Source: a virus. Taken from it: 20,014 nucleotides of DNA. Under the pieces are notes generated by a model. It made no database searches, had not been told where the DNA came from, and was given only the letters and a program-made list of their open reading frames with translations. The stretch spans positions 1 through 20,014 of IMG/VR virus record IMGVR_UViG_3300006072_000071; one strand, 5' to 3'. Positions 1 through 7,314 of the stretch are shown one piece after another. The position numbers were made by a program, and so were the translations under genes. Position 1 is the first letter of the stretch, and each line of letters starts with the position of its first letter.

Positions 1-116
1 CTAACATCGCCTTTTCTTGACCAGAATGAACCTGATCCAGCATTACGAGTACCGCCAACTGCTTTGGCTAATCTCTTCTCATGCTTTTGTGACTGTTTTT
101 GTCCTTCAGTTTTCAA
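1..116 (-). CDS. Holliday-junction-resolvase-like nuclease, N-terminal part
   Basis: This is the first 38 codons of a gene that runs off the left edge. The frame is closed by a TAG at 122..120, so the only available start is TTG at 116..114, 11 bases inside the end of the preceding gene, with GGGAAG about ten bases upstream. The visible protein begins with a Lys/Gln-rich helix containing HEKRLAK, then GGTRNAGSGSFWSRKGDV. That layout (Glu in a first helix, then a G-T/R-x-x-GSG turn and a GD-hydrophobic strand) is typical of phage PD-(D/E)XK nucleases of the Hjc / Holliday junction resolvase type; Glu13 and Asp37 would be metal ligands. Its place after RecA fits branched-DNA processing. The ExK part of the active site is outside the window, so the family call rests on one motif. 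Confidence 0.6.
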   Translation of the reverse strand, partial: MKTEGQKQSQKHEKRLAKAVGGTRNAGSGSFWSRKGDV

Positions 117-351
117 GTGCTATCTTCCCGTCTTCGTATCCCTTTAACAATTTAGGGACAAGGAAGAACAGGGCTTCTCGCCAAAAACATTGAGAGCAAC
201 CACAGAATGGTTCTCCTGATTTTGTCTCTACAATCTCGTCATCAGAACTTTCCCAGACTGCTTCAAAGAGCATATCTGTGTACTCTTCTACGCCTTTTTC
301 AAGATCGTGAGCCCACTGTTCGTCATTGATAATGAACTCACGATCACTCAT
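106..351 (-). CDS. Small acidic protein with CxCxxC motif, unknown function
   Basis: An 81-residue protein starting at ATG 351..349, 8 bases inside the end of recA. A longer open frame continues upstream inside recA, but this start has GGGAG about ten bases ahead and gives the normal short overlap. The protein is acidic in its first half (EKGVEEYTDMLFEAVWESSDDEIVE), then has a Cys cluster CGCSQCFW near residues 51-58 followed by a hydrophobic/amphipathic stretch (EALFFLVPKLLKGYEDG). The three closely spaced cysteines could hold a metal, but no fourth ligand is obvious and I recognise no family. Placed between RecA and a nuclease, it may belong to recombination, which is inference from position only. 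Confidence 0.7.
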   Translation of the reverse strand: MSDREFIINDEQWAHDLEKGVEEYTDMLFEAVWESSDDEIVETKSGEPFCGCSQCFWREALFFLVPKLLKGYEDGKIALEN

Positions 352-1390
352 CGTCTGCGTCTCCCATAGGTAGGTCTGATGTTTCAAATACTTTCTTTTG
401 AATCTCCTCTTTGAGATCCACTTCTTCACGAATACTGGCAATAACTGGTTCAATACCCTGCCACTTACGCTCTCCGTAGTAGTACCAACCACCCTTACGA
501 GTGATAATCTCTTTAACTACTGCAAGAGAAGCAACTTCTTTGGCAAAGTCAAACTCTCCTGGTGCGCATTCTCCGCCTTCTGCAAAATAAAAATCAAAGT
601 AAGCAACACGCTGTGGTGGTGCAGTTTTATTCTTAAGTGTCCGTACTTTAATTCGCTGTCCCACTCTAACTTTATTATTACCTGATCCAACCTCAATCCA
701 TTCGTCACGTTTGACTTCGCAACGAGTGAAGAACGCGTAGTTCTTACCTTCTCCCCCTGGAGTAGTGCGAGGATCTCCATGCATAACTCCGATCTTCATG
801 CGGTATTGGTTGATAATCAAGCCAAGAACAGGACGCTCGTCTTCTGTAAGAGAGCGTTTCATAGCGGTGCCTACAACGCGAAAAAACTTATTAGTAAGTA
901 ATGCGCCTCGTCCCACAGTCGCTTCAGCCATGTCCTTTTCCATTTCGGGTGCGGGAGACAAAGCAGGAAGAGAATCAATAACAATCGCATCAACAGATTT
1001 AGACTCTGCAAAATTAATAACGGCTTGGTAAGCCTCTTCCATAATGGATGTTTCGATAACAATCACTCGTGAGGTATCAACGCCACACATCTCTGCATAC
1101 TCTGGAACCCATTGTTCTGCAGCAACCCACACAGTTGTGTGATCTGGGTTTAGAGCCTGATTCGCAGCAACTGTCTTGAGCGCCAAGGCTGTTTTGCCGT
1201 GCGATGGTTCTCCGATGAGTTCATTCCATTGGTTACCAGGAAAACCACCACCAAGAACATAATCCAAAGTAGTAGAACCCGATGTGATACGGGGTATGAG
1301 ATCAGACCTAATGTCTGAAGCAACCACAACGACATTATCGCCAAACTTCTTATTAAGAAGGGCCATGACTTTTCTTGCTTCTTCATTCAT
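344..1390 (-). CDS. recA: RecA-like recombinase
   Basis: A 348-residue RecA homologue that would form ATP-dependent filaments on ssDNA and promote strand exchange. Visible signatures: Walker A GEPSHGKT at 60-67; catalytic Glu92 in VAAEQW, equivalent to E. coli Glu96; Walker B VDAIVIDS ending at Asp139-Ser140; and the near-diagnostic L2 region IINQYRMKIGVMHGDPRTT (192-210) followed by PGG, which aligns with the E. coli [20 protein letters not shown] segment including its ATP-sensing Gln. The C-terminus is acidic (DADDE), as in bacterial RecA. Length is close to the bacterial standard of about 350. Start ATG 1390 overlaps the previous stop as TAATG, with GGAAGAG just upstream. The L1 region is diverged from cellular RecA, as expected of a phage copy. 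Confidence 0.96.
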   Translation of the reverse strand: MNEEARKVMALLNKKFGDNVVVVASDIRSDLIPRITSGSTTLDYVLGGGFPGNQWNELIGEPSHGKTALALKTVAANQALNPDHTTVWVAAEQWVPEYAEMCGVDTSRVIVIETSIMEEAYQAVINFAESKSVDAIVIDSLPALSPAPEMEKDMAEATVGRGALLTNKFFRVVGTAMKRSLTEDERPVLGLIINQYRMKIGVMHGDPRTTPGGEGKNYAFFTRCEVKRDEWIEVGSGNNKVRVGQRIKVRTLKNKTAPPQRVAYFDFYFAEGGECAPGEFDFAKEVASLAVVKEIITRKGGWYYYGERKWQGIEPVIASIREEVDLKEEIQKKVFETSDLPMGDADDE

Positions 1391-1761
1391 TAATTCACTC
1401 TTCCAATAATGTTTTGTGGGTTGTAGTTATTTGTTGTGTCGTTTCCTCGTGCTGCCTTAGCAGAGCCTTCAATGTGTGCTCCTGCTAGTGATCCGTACTT
1501 ACTGCCTGATTGTTCTACTGGGTAACCACAGTCCATGCATCGTGCTTTAGCACCTTGAACTGACATGTACTTATCAGATCCACAATCTGGGCATGATCCA
1601 GTTTGTGTTGAACTTGGGAGTCTAAGAACTGGTTGCTGTGCGGGCTGTGGCATCTGCTGCATCGGCATCTGTGATGGTGCTACTGGCATGTTTGTTGGAC
1701 GAGCCTGTTGTGCAGGCTGCTGTATCTGCGTGCCTAACTTCTTAGCCCAAAAATCACTCAT
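1390..1761 (-). CDS. Pro/Gln-rich protein with central zinc ribbon
   Basis: A 123-residue protein beginning MSDFWAKKLG. The frame is open upstream to 1848, but the ATG at 1761 is preferred: GGGAAAG lies just upstream, and the extra upstream residues overlap a convincing small gene in another frame. Residues about 18-55 are a low-complexity linker rich in Pro, Gln and Met (several QQPAQQ/QMPMQQ runs). A four-cysteine zinc ribbon follows (CPDC, then CMDC about 18 residues later, C-terminal knuckle CMDCGYPVE). The tail is Gly/Ala/Asn-rich. This looks like a short N-terminal hook, flexible spacer and zinc knuckle, a plausible adaptor, but the function is unknown. It sits between polymerase and recA in one transcript. 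Confidence 0.75.
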   Translation of the reverse strand: MSDFWAKKLGTQIQQPAQQARPTNMPVAPSQMPMQQMPQPAQQPVLRLPSSTQTGSCPDCGSDKYMSVQGAKARCMDCGYPVEQSGSKYGSLAGAHIEGSAKAARGNDTTNNYNPQNIIGRVN

Positions 1762-1870
1762 CTGCGCTTTCCCAACGCTGCTCGCAACGAGTACATAGAA
1801 CAGTAAATCGTGTTGGGTCCCATGTAATTGAGTACATCTTATGGCCAAACAACATACAGATTGTTTTCAT
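1754..1870 (-). CDS. 38-residue Cys-containing micro-protein, DUF1660-like
   Basis: A very short gene: ATG at 1870..1868 overlaps the polymerase stop as ATGA, and its TGA at 1756..1754 overlaps the next start by eight bases, so it fits exactly into what would otherwise be a 105-base gap. The protein begins MKTICMLFGHKMY and has CTRCEQRW near residues 26-33. One Cys and a GHK near the N-terminus followed by a CxxC pair is the layout of small phage zinc proteins of the DUF1660 kind (M-K-x-x-C-x-x-F-G-H-K ... CxxC). The likely zinc ligands are Cys5, His10, Cys26 and Cys29. The tight gene-to-gene fit and the motif together support a real gene; function is unknown. Confidence 0.72.
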   Translation of the reverse strand: MKTICMLFGHKMYSITWDPTRFTVLCTRCEQRWESADE

Positions 1871-3867
1871 TTTGCTTCTCCCCATTTGTCTACTACTTTT
1901 ACATCTGCAATAAGAGGAACTGTAATCTGTGGGAAAGAAATTCCCTCCATAGACACGCGGATTGCCTCCGCTACCTCATCAGCAAGATGTTCTGGCGTAA
2001 CAGTAACCAGTTCATCATGCACAGTCAAGAGGACATTTACCTCTGGTTCGTCAACAAAACAAGAATGTGCCCGAACAATGGCTAATTTCATGATATCTGC
2101 AGCAGATCCTTGAATTACGGTGTTAAATGCCTGTCTTTCTGCCCGTGCTCTTAACCCTTTCTCATTGCTACGTAACTCTGGAAGATAACGACGTCTTCCT
2201 AATAGAGTTTCTACATATGGGGTTGGGCGTTTATTTTCTGCGAGTCGAACCACTTTGGCCTTGTACTTAGCGATGTCGTGGAATCGTCCTGTAAAGTCCT
2301 CAAGAAGGTCTTTGGCTTCTTTTAATGATAGGCCTAGTTGTTCTGCAATCTTGTCTGGGCCTACGCCGTAAGACATTGCCAACACCAAGACCTTACCTGC
2401 TTTACGGTTAAGTCCTACCGTGTCACCAATTGTGGTGTACACATCCCCATTCTCTAGGTAGTTCTTCATAAGAATTGGATCATTGGAAAAGGCTGCGATG
2501 ATGCGTGGTTCGATCTGAGAGTAGTCAGCAACAACTAACTTGTAACCTTCAGGTGCAATAAACAAGTTGCGAATTAACTTGCCGTATTCACCACCGCTAG
2601 GAATGTTTTGCAAGTTAGGTTCTGAAGAAGAGAATCGACCAGTCTCAGCACCATGCGCTTTGAAGTTGGTGTGAACTTTACCTTTAACAAGCAGTGAATC
2701 TTTCTTAATGATCTTTGCTTTACCCAAGTTAGTACGTGTAATGTCTCCACCAAGATACGGCATTACATAGGTAGTCATTAACTTATTTAAATCTTGGTAA
2801 TCCAACAGCGCATCAACAAGATCATCAGTTCCCCTAAACAACTCAAGAGCATCTGAAGATACTGAATAGTGTTGGATACCTAGCGGTTGTCCTGCATTCT
2901 TCTGCGCAAATCCTTTTGGTGTAAGGGCAATTTTTAAACGGGTGTTGGGCTTTAACCCACGACCACCCTCACTCTTAGGACTGAATAATACTTTTTGCTT
3001 TTCTGGGATGGAGTTAAGGGAAAAGGCTTCTCCAGTAATCTTCCATGCACGGGCTTTGGCATCGTCTAAGTCTTTATCAATACGAGCCTTAAGAGCAGAC
3101 AACTGCTCAGTATCAATAGTTGCTCCTGCTAACTCCATATCGCAGAGTGCAGCAACTACATCCATCTCTAATTTCCATACGGCCTTAAGACTTCCTTCAA
3201 GTCGTGGCTCTAAAGCCTTGTACAACTGCCATGTAACATCGGCATCAATACCTGAGTACTTAGCAACATCTTCAAATGAATGAACTTCTACCTGTGCTCC
3301 TACACCCTTTTCAACAACAATACCTAACTCACGCTTAGAGCAATCAGCCAAACCTAAACCTAAACGATTGCGATTGTCGATGATAAATGATGCCATCAAG
3401 GTATCAAAGAAAGGCTTAGTAGGAACTACACCACGGTAGTACTTAGCAATTGACTTTAAATCAAACTTAACGTTGTGACCGATCTTTAACTTGTCACTGA
3501 AGAACAGTGGCTTTAATGCTTTAAATACATCTCCAGGAAGTAATTGCTTAGGGGCTGGACCAAATACTGGTCTCCAGTTTGCTTTATTCTTTGAGTAATC
3601 TGCGTCTGTTACTGGTTTGCCTTTGGCTAGTTTAGCAAGACCGCCTTTTAACATGTCTTTATCCCAGCGAATGAACTCACCATTAGGGTGACCCATAGGA
3701 ATAACATCTACGCGACCTTCAGTCGCTAAAGAAATCCATAACACATCGTTGACTACAGGTTGGATACGGTTTTCTCCAACTGTTTCCACATCAAAGGCGT
3801 AACTGGGTTGTTTTAAGTAATACTCGACAAGATCTTGTAACTGTTCTTTGGTTGTAATGATATTCAT
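1867..3867 (-). CDS. polA: Family A DNA polymerase with 3'-5' exonuclease domain
   Basis: A 666-residue polymerase, the replicative enzyme of this phage. The N-terminal proofreading domain has all three exonuclease motifs: FDVET (Asp26, Glu28), GHNVKFD (Asn132, Asp136) and YSGID (Tyr204, Asp208). The polymerase domain has motif A VVADYSQIEPR (Asp448), motif B from Arg488 through Lys492 to Tyr500-Gly501, and motif C TVHDE (His617, Asp618). No 5'-3' exonuclease domain is present, as in T7-type enzymes. Two deviations stand out: motif A has IEPR instead of the usual IELR, and Leu496 occupies the position of E. coli Pol I Phe762. Start ATG 3867 has AGAGGG about five bases upstream. A hairpin separates it from the SSB gene, so its expression may be lower than that of SSB. 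Confidence 0.97.
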   Translation of the reverse strand: MNIITTKEQLQDLVEYYLKQPSYAFDVETVGENRIQPVVNDVLWISLATEGRVDVIPMGHPNGEFIRWDKDMLKGGLAKLAKGKPVTDADYSKNKANWRPVFGPAPKQLLPGDVFKALKPLFFSDKLKIGHNVKFDLKSIAKYYRGVVPTKPFFDTLMASFIIDNRNRLGLGLADCSKRELGIVVEKGVGAQVEVHSFEDVAKYSGIDADVTWQLYKALEPRLEGSLKAVWKLEMDVVAALCDMELAGATIDTEQLSALKARIDKDLDDAKARAWKITGEAFSLNSIPEKQKVLFSPKSEGGRGLKPNTRLKIALTPKGFAQKNAGQPLGIQHYSVSSDALELFRGTDDLVDALLDYQDLNKLMTTYVMPYLGGDITRTNLGKAKIIKKDSLLVKGKVHTNFKAHGAETGRFSSSEPNLQNIPSGGEYGKLIRNLFIAPEGYKLVVADYSQIEPRIIAAFSNDPILMKNYLENGDVYTTIGDTVGLNRKAGKVLVLAMSYGVGPDKIAEQLGLSLKEAKDLLEDFTGRFHDIAKYKAKVVRLAENKRPTPYVETLLGRRRYLPELRSNEKGLRARAERQAFNTVIQGSAADIMKLAIVRAHSCFVDEPEVNVLLTVHDELVTVTPEHLADEVAEAIRVSMEGISFPQITVPLIADVKVVDKWGEAK

Positions 3868-3886
3868 TTATCCCTCTTAAAGTAGA

Positions 3887-3921
3887 AGAAGAGAGCCAGT
3901 GATAGGGGCTGGCTCTCTTCT
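3887..3921 (-). terminator. 13-bp hairpin between SSB and polymerase genes
   Basis: The 65-base gap between the SSB stop and the polymerase start contains a perfect 13-base-pair inverted repeat, AGAAGAGAGCCAG (3887-3899) and CTGGCTCTCTTCT (3909-3921), with a 9-base loop. Read on the transcribed minus strand the stem is followed by TCTACTTTAAG, which is pyrimidine-rich but lacks an uninterrupted T run. It may be a partial intrinsic terminator, an RNA-stabilising 3' end for the SSB message, or a processing site. It is the only strong hairpin I found between genes in the window. Confidence 0.6.
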
Positions 3922-3932
3922 ATGATTGGAAG

Positions 3933-4604
3933 TTACTCTACGGAGCGAGCGACTTCAAGAAGTTCGGAGCGAGGGGATTCGCGAACTACTTGTGCGGCTG
4001 TGTAAGGAACAGCATTTGCTACGAGAGCGTTGACCTGATCAAGGTCTAACTTCCACTCCTCAGCAAGGTCGCGACCACGGACATAGTTAAGGCTGTACTG
4101 TGTCGTTGGTCCCATACCCATGCGAGAAACTTCCCAGAACTCTTTTGAAAGAGGTCCTTTGCGCTCATCTTTGTGAGCAGCGACAATTTGACGGGCAAGA
4201 ACAGGAGGTGCTGTAAACACCTGAACTGTCTGTGAATCTCCGCTAAGAACTAGGACGTTCCATGCGAACTTGCCGCGTGGCTTATCTCCTAGAATGTCGC
4301 AGAGTGGGCAGCCACCTTCAGAGTTTGCTGTGCAAACAAAAGACTTGCGACCCTTTGGGCGCTCAATCCAATGCTGCTCGTAAACTGCAAATGGCTCATC
4401 GCTAAGGAACTTAATAAGTTGCGCCTCTGGGGTGAACTTAAAGTCCGTTGGATACTCGTTAGATGACTCTGGCTTTAAGAGTGCTTCAAGAGCGCTCATA
4501 CCAGACTGGACTGTTGTTCCTACTTTTGGTGTAGCGTCTTCTTGATCTGGATCAAGAGCATCGCTATACGCATCAGCAGCAACGGTTGGTTGTGTGATAG
4601 GCAT
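3933..4604 (-). CDS. gp32-like single-stranded DNA-binding protein with zinc site
   Basis: A 223-residue protein. After a 55-residue Ala/Asp/Glu-rich N-terminus comes YEQHWIERPKGRKSFVCTAN followed by GGCPLCD, giving His78, Cys91, Cys99 and Cys102. The His-x12-Cys-x7-Cys-x2-Cys pattern parallels the T4 gp32 zinc site (His64, Cys77, Cys87, Cys90). Downstream are alternating hydrophobic strands (FAWNVLVLSGD, QTVQVFTAPP) and a basic/aromatic region (KEFWEVSRMG, QYSLNYVRGRDL) as expected of an OB-fold ssDNA binder, and an acidic-leaning C-terminus. It would coat ssDNA at the fork and partner with the polymerase, helicase and RecA encoded nearby. The start at ATG 4604 has only a weak GAAAG ahead of it, which makes coupling to an upstream micro-frame plausible. 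The assignment is by motif and context, not by a strong sequence signature. Confidence 0.7.
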   Translation of the reverse strand: MPITQPTVAADAYSDALDPDQEDATPKVGTTVQSGMSALEALLKPESSNEYPTDFKFTPEAQLIKFLSDEPFAVYEQHWIERPKGRKSFVCTANSEGGCPLCDILGDKPRGKFAWNVLVLSGDSQTVQVFTAPPVLARQIVAAHKDERKGPLSKEFWEVSRMGMGPTTQYSLNYVRGRDLAEEWKLDLDQVNALVANAVPYTAAQVVRESPRSELLEVARSVE

Positions 4605-4648
4605 TAGTTTTCTTTCTGTAGTGAGGCACGGCAGAGGCGGTTGTACAT
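4604..4648 (-). other. Possible 14-codon leader frame coupled to the SSB start
   Basis: In the gap between the MerR-like gene and the SSB gene, an ATG at 4648..4646 opens a 14-codon frame (MYNRLCRASLQKEN) whose TAA overlaps the SSB start as TAATG. The same frame is continuous with the MerR-like gene except for that gene's TAG at 4660..4658. There is only a weak upstream AGGC. It may act as a coupling leader, since the SSB start has a poor ribosome site; a chance frame is equally possible. Confidence 0.25.
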
Positions 4649-4657
4649 AGACGTTGC

Positions 4658-5128
4658 CTAAGTCTGGCTCTCGGTTGATATGATTTCCTTCCAGCGCTGT
4701 ATTAAAGCCTCTGTTAGGTCATCGAACTGATTCCACTCAACACGAGCAGAACCAAGTAAGCCACGCTTTGAGAATTCCTCAATAGCGGACTCGATGAGGG
4801 CGCGAGTATAAACCCGATTTCCTCCAGTCTTTTGACCGTTTAAGGTCTTAGACCGTAGTCGATACGGGGCACGTGGGATATACCCTTTGCGCTCCCACAT
4901 CCTGATGGTAACAATTGTTTTCTCTAACGCGTGCGCCAATGCACCGATAGTGAAGACCTCTGTCTCTTTACCACCAAGAGTTTTAATGATTGGATTTTCA
5001 TCCCAACCATTACTCTCACCGCTTTTACGGCGAGAAACCTTTGGGTCTAAATCACGACGCTTGCGCTTTGATCCAGGAAGGTACTCAAGATCAGCAAAGG
5101 CTGCCTCGATCTCTTCATCACTGCGCAT
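4658..5128 (-). CDS. MerR-like helix-turn-helix DNA-binding protein
   Basis: A 156-residue protein. The first 50 residues are highly charged, with a basic patch KRKRRDLDPKVSRRK (21-35). A MerR-type winged helix-turn-helix follows at about 58-110: VFTIGALAHALEKTIVTIRM, then WERKGYIPRAPYR, and after a Gly/Lys loop the wing segment GNRVYTRALIE. The Trp-x-x-x-Gly and G-x-R-x-Y features are characteristic of MerR and excisionase-like folds. There is no obvious effector domain after it, only a short helical C-terminus (LTEALIQRWKEII). It probably binds DNA as a phage regulator or architectural protein. It is placed between the SNF2 and SSB genes; the start ATG 5128 has GGGG about 11 bases upstream. 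Confidence 0.75.
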   Translation of the reverse strand: MRSDEEIEAAFADLEYLPGSKRKRRDLDPKVSRRKSGESNGWDENPIIKTLGGKETEVFTIGALAHALEKTIVTIRMWERKGYIPRAPYRLRSKTLNGQKTGGNRVYTRALIESAIEEFSKRGLLGSARVEWNQFDDLTEALIQRWKEIISTESQT

Positions 5129-5136
5129 AGGTGTAA

Positions 5137-5577
5137 TTACCCCTTATTCATTGTTAGTGCCCACGTGATTTGCTGTGGGTACATTTCATCAATTTCTTCT
5201 TCAGTAAGTTGATCACTGTACAGGGCAGCCATCAACGCATCTTCATCAATGACACGGATAGTCTTGTATAGTTGATCTCCAAGATTCTTGGCCTCAATAA
5301 TCTCTTCGGCTTTTTCTTCATTGATCTTACGAGATACACGGCGTTGCTTTTTAAATCCAATAACACCATCTATCTCTTCTGGTAGATCAAGAATGATGTG
5401 GCCTTCGGTATCTACTTCACCAAGTTCATCAATTTTTGCAAATAACTTATCTCGCAAAGTTTTTGACTTGGCTTCAAAATACTCAATCTGTTTCTTAGAA
5501 AAGACATACTCTTTTGCTTGACTTGTGATCTCATCCTCTGATGCAGATCGTGGTTCTGTTGGCTTTACCCTCGCCAT
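5137..5577 (-). CDS. Helical charged protein, unknown function
   Basis: A 146-residue protein I cannot assign. It starts at ATG 5577 behind a strong AGGAGG, and the stop of the SNF2 gene is embedded in that ribosome site (TAGGAGG). The N-terminal third is predicted helical and rich in Lys and Glu (SKKQIEYFEAKSKTLRDKLF). A short beta-like segment follows (GHIILDLPEEIDGVIGFKKQ), then a basic KKQRRVSRKI, then acidic helices ending EEEIDEMYPQQITWAL. The layout of helix, hairpin and helix suggests a small nucleic-acid or protein-binding factor. The context between SNF2 helicase and MerR-like genes implies a replication or recombination accessory role, which is inference. Confidence 0.75.
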   Translation of the reverse strand: MARVKPTEPRSASEDEITSQAKEYVFSKKQIEYFEAKSKTLRDKLFAKIDELGEVDTEGHIILDLPEEIDGVIGFKKQRRVSRKINEEKAEEIIEAKNLGDQLYKTIRVIDEDALMAALYSDQLTEEEIDEMYPQQITWALTMNKG

Positions 5578-5585
5578 TGTGCCTC

Positions 5586-7136
5586 CTAATTTTTCCCTGT
5601 GAGAAAACTTATCAAACTTCCTACGGTCATGTCAACTCCACCCCTGGAATTGATGCCAGCCCCATCTAATACAGCATCTGCCACAGCATTCTTTTGTTGG
5701 AGCATGTCGTGCTGTCTTACCTCTATTGAGTTTTCCATAATCATATCTTGGATGATTACTGTTGGCCACCTACTTGATGCCCTTTTGATTCGGCCGTTTC
5801 TTTGAACGGATAGGCCAGCACTCCAAGGAAGATCATAGTTAATCAGTAGGTTTGCGTTTGGTAAATCTACACCATAACCTCCAGCATCCGAGGATATGAA
5901 TACACGACACGCTGGGTCGGTAAGAAACTTCTCTTTACTGGCTTCTTTCTCTTTGGCATCCATCGATCCCGTATACAGGGTTCCTCCTACCAAGTCTTGA
6001 ATTTTTTTAAGCATCCCTACATAAGATGTAAAGATAACTACTTTGGAATCTGGATCTGTATCTAGATGATCTTCTACATATGTCTTAAGTGCCATCAATT
6101 TATGTGATTTTTTAGATAGTAACAAGTCTCGTTCTTTTAGACTGTATGCATATGCACTACCTTCACCGTTTTGTTCTTTAAACTTTTGGGCGCTGTCTAT
6201 TAGTAGTTCTGGATGATCACACAACATTCTTAGTGCGGTGATCTTGCTCATGATAGATCCGCGCATAGCATCTGCTGGTCCACTTTGTTTGCTCTCATGT
6301 CCATAGTGAGCCATCAAAGAAAAATTTGCACCAAGAAGTTGTTGCGCCTCTATTAACTCATTGCAAAGTTCTTCGGCAATATACTTGTAAAGTTTTTTAC
6401 TGTCAGTATCAAACGGCACGACTATTGGGTCACGATAAATAGTGTCTGGAAGATATGGAGCGACATCTTCATCTGTCTGAGTTTTACGCACAGACGCTTG
6501 TTGCACTTTCTCATGGAACAAAGGTAAGTTTCTATAGCGTTGTACACCACCAAAGTGATTGCGCACGATAAACGTCTGATCAAATAGATCAAATCTTCCA
6601 AGTAGATTAGGATCAACAAACTGCATAATCGAGTACAGTTCTTCTGGGCGTCCGTTCTCAATAGGTGTACCAGTCAGCGCAAACCTAACCTTTACATCCT
6701 TTGAAAGTTGTTTGACCTTCTTGGCCCTTTGGGAACGGAAGCCTTTTATCGCGGTTGCTTCGTCGCATACGACAGCATGCCATTCAATCTTGCTAACAAT
6801 ATCCCAGTCATTAACTACGGCTTCATAGTTACAAATGATGTAGTCAGTGGATTCAACCCATTGTTTTTCTCTTTTTGATTTAGACCCATCTATAACGGTT
6901 GATGATGAATCAGAAAACTTTGCTATTTCTTTTTGCCACTGGTATTTTAAACTTGATAAACAGATAACTAATACTGGTTTTGTAATGTCTTGAGAGTCTC
7001 GCAAAGTTTCGATCGCTGCAATAGACATGGCTGTTTTACCAAGTCCCATCTCGTAAGCAACTAACATCTTTTTACGGTCAACCATCTTGGCTACTGCCTC
7101 GACTTGATATGGTTTTAAAGATTTTTTAAAGGACAT
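5586..7136 (-). CDS. SNF2-family DNA helicase/translocase
   Basis: A 516-residue superfamily 2 ATPase of the SNF2 type, expected to translocate on duplex DNA and remodel or branch-migrate DNA. Motifs in order: the Q-like LKPYQVEAV (7-15); motif I YEMGLGKTAMS (28-38); motif II VVCDEAT (122-128), i.e. DEAT in place of DEAH/DEGH; motif III ALTGTPIENG (153-162); RecA-like lobe 2 with KVVIFTSY (365-372); motif V ISSDAGGYGVDLPNAN (414-429); and motif VI SVQRNGRIKR (443-452), with the expected Arg pair. Phage enzymes of this type are often annotated as UvsW-like or as DNA helicase. The gene overlaps the upstream zinc ribbon gene by 11 bases and has a weak ribosome site, so translational coupling is likely. 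Confidence 0.95.
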   Translation of the reverse strand: MSFKKSLKPYQVEAVAKMVDRKKMLVAYEMGLGKTAMSIAAIETLRDSQDITKPVLVICLSSLKYQWQKEIAKFSDSSSTVIDGSKSKREKQWVESTDYIICNYEAVVNDWDIVSKIEWHAVVCDEATAIKGFRSQRAKKVKQLSKDVKVRFALTGTPIENGRPEELYSIMQFVDPNLLGRFDLFDQTFIVRNHFGGVQRYRNLPLFHEKVQQASVRKTQTDEDVAPYLPDTIYRDPIVVPFDTDSKKLYKYIAEELCNELIEAQQLLGANFSLMAHYGHESKQSGPADAMRGSIMSKITALRMLCDHPELLIDSAQKFKEQNGEGSAYAYSLKERDLLLSKKSHKLMALKTYVEDHLDTDPDSKVVIFTSYVGMLKKIQDLVGGTLYTGSMDAKEKEASKEKFLTDPACRVFISSDAGGYGVDLPNANLLINYDLPWSAGLSVQRNGRIKRASSRWPTVIIQDMIMENSIEVRQHDMLQQKNAVADAVLDGAGINSRGGVDMTVGSLISFLTGKN

Positions 7137-7314
7137 TTTTATCAGGATTATCTACAGGTGTAGGAGTTGTGACCAGGGTGCCACAGTCATCGCACTCTGC
7201 ATCTAAAAACCACATCGCTATATCGTAGTCTTCAAACATCGCTTTAATTCTAAAAACCAAATGACCACAGTTAGGGCAAGCATGTGTAGGAACTCCGCGT
7301 GCGTCCAATGTCAT
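7126..7314 (-). CDS. 62-residue four-cysteine zinc ribbon protein
   Basis: A small protein with two CxxC knuckles: CPNC (Cys13, Cys16) and CDDC (Cys41, Cys44), separated by 24 residues that look like beta strands (GHLVFRIKAMFEDYDIAMWF). This is a complete treble-clef or zinc ribbon spacing. Start ATG 7314 overlaps the primase stop as ATGA, and its end overlaps the SNF2 start by 11 bases, so it is sandwiched between primase and helicase. Such a ribbon could be a nucleic-acid or replisome adaptor; no specific function is recognisable. Confidence 0.85.
   Translation of the reverse strand: MTLDARGVPTHACPNCGHLVFRIKAMFEDYDIAMWFLDAECDDCGTLVTTPTPVDNPDKNVL

Noticed and set aside
352-492. N-terminal extension of the CxCxxC protein inside recA
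   Set aside because: It would overlap recA by nearly 150 bases; the ATG at 351 gives an eight-base overlap with a good ribosome site.
1762-1848. N-terminal extension of the Pro/Gln-rich zinc ribbon protein (MAIRCTQLHG...)
   Set aside because: It overlaps the better supported 38-codon gene in another frame and lacks a ribosome site; the internal ATG at 1761 has one.
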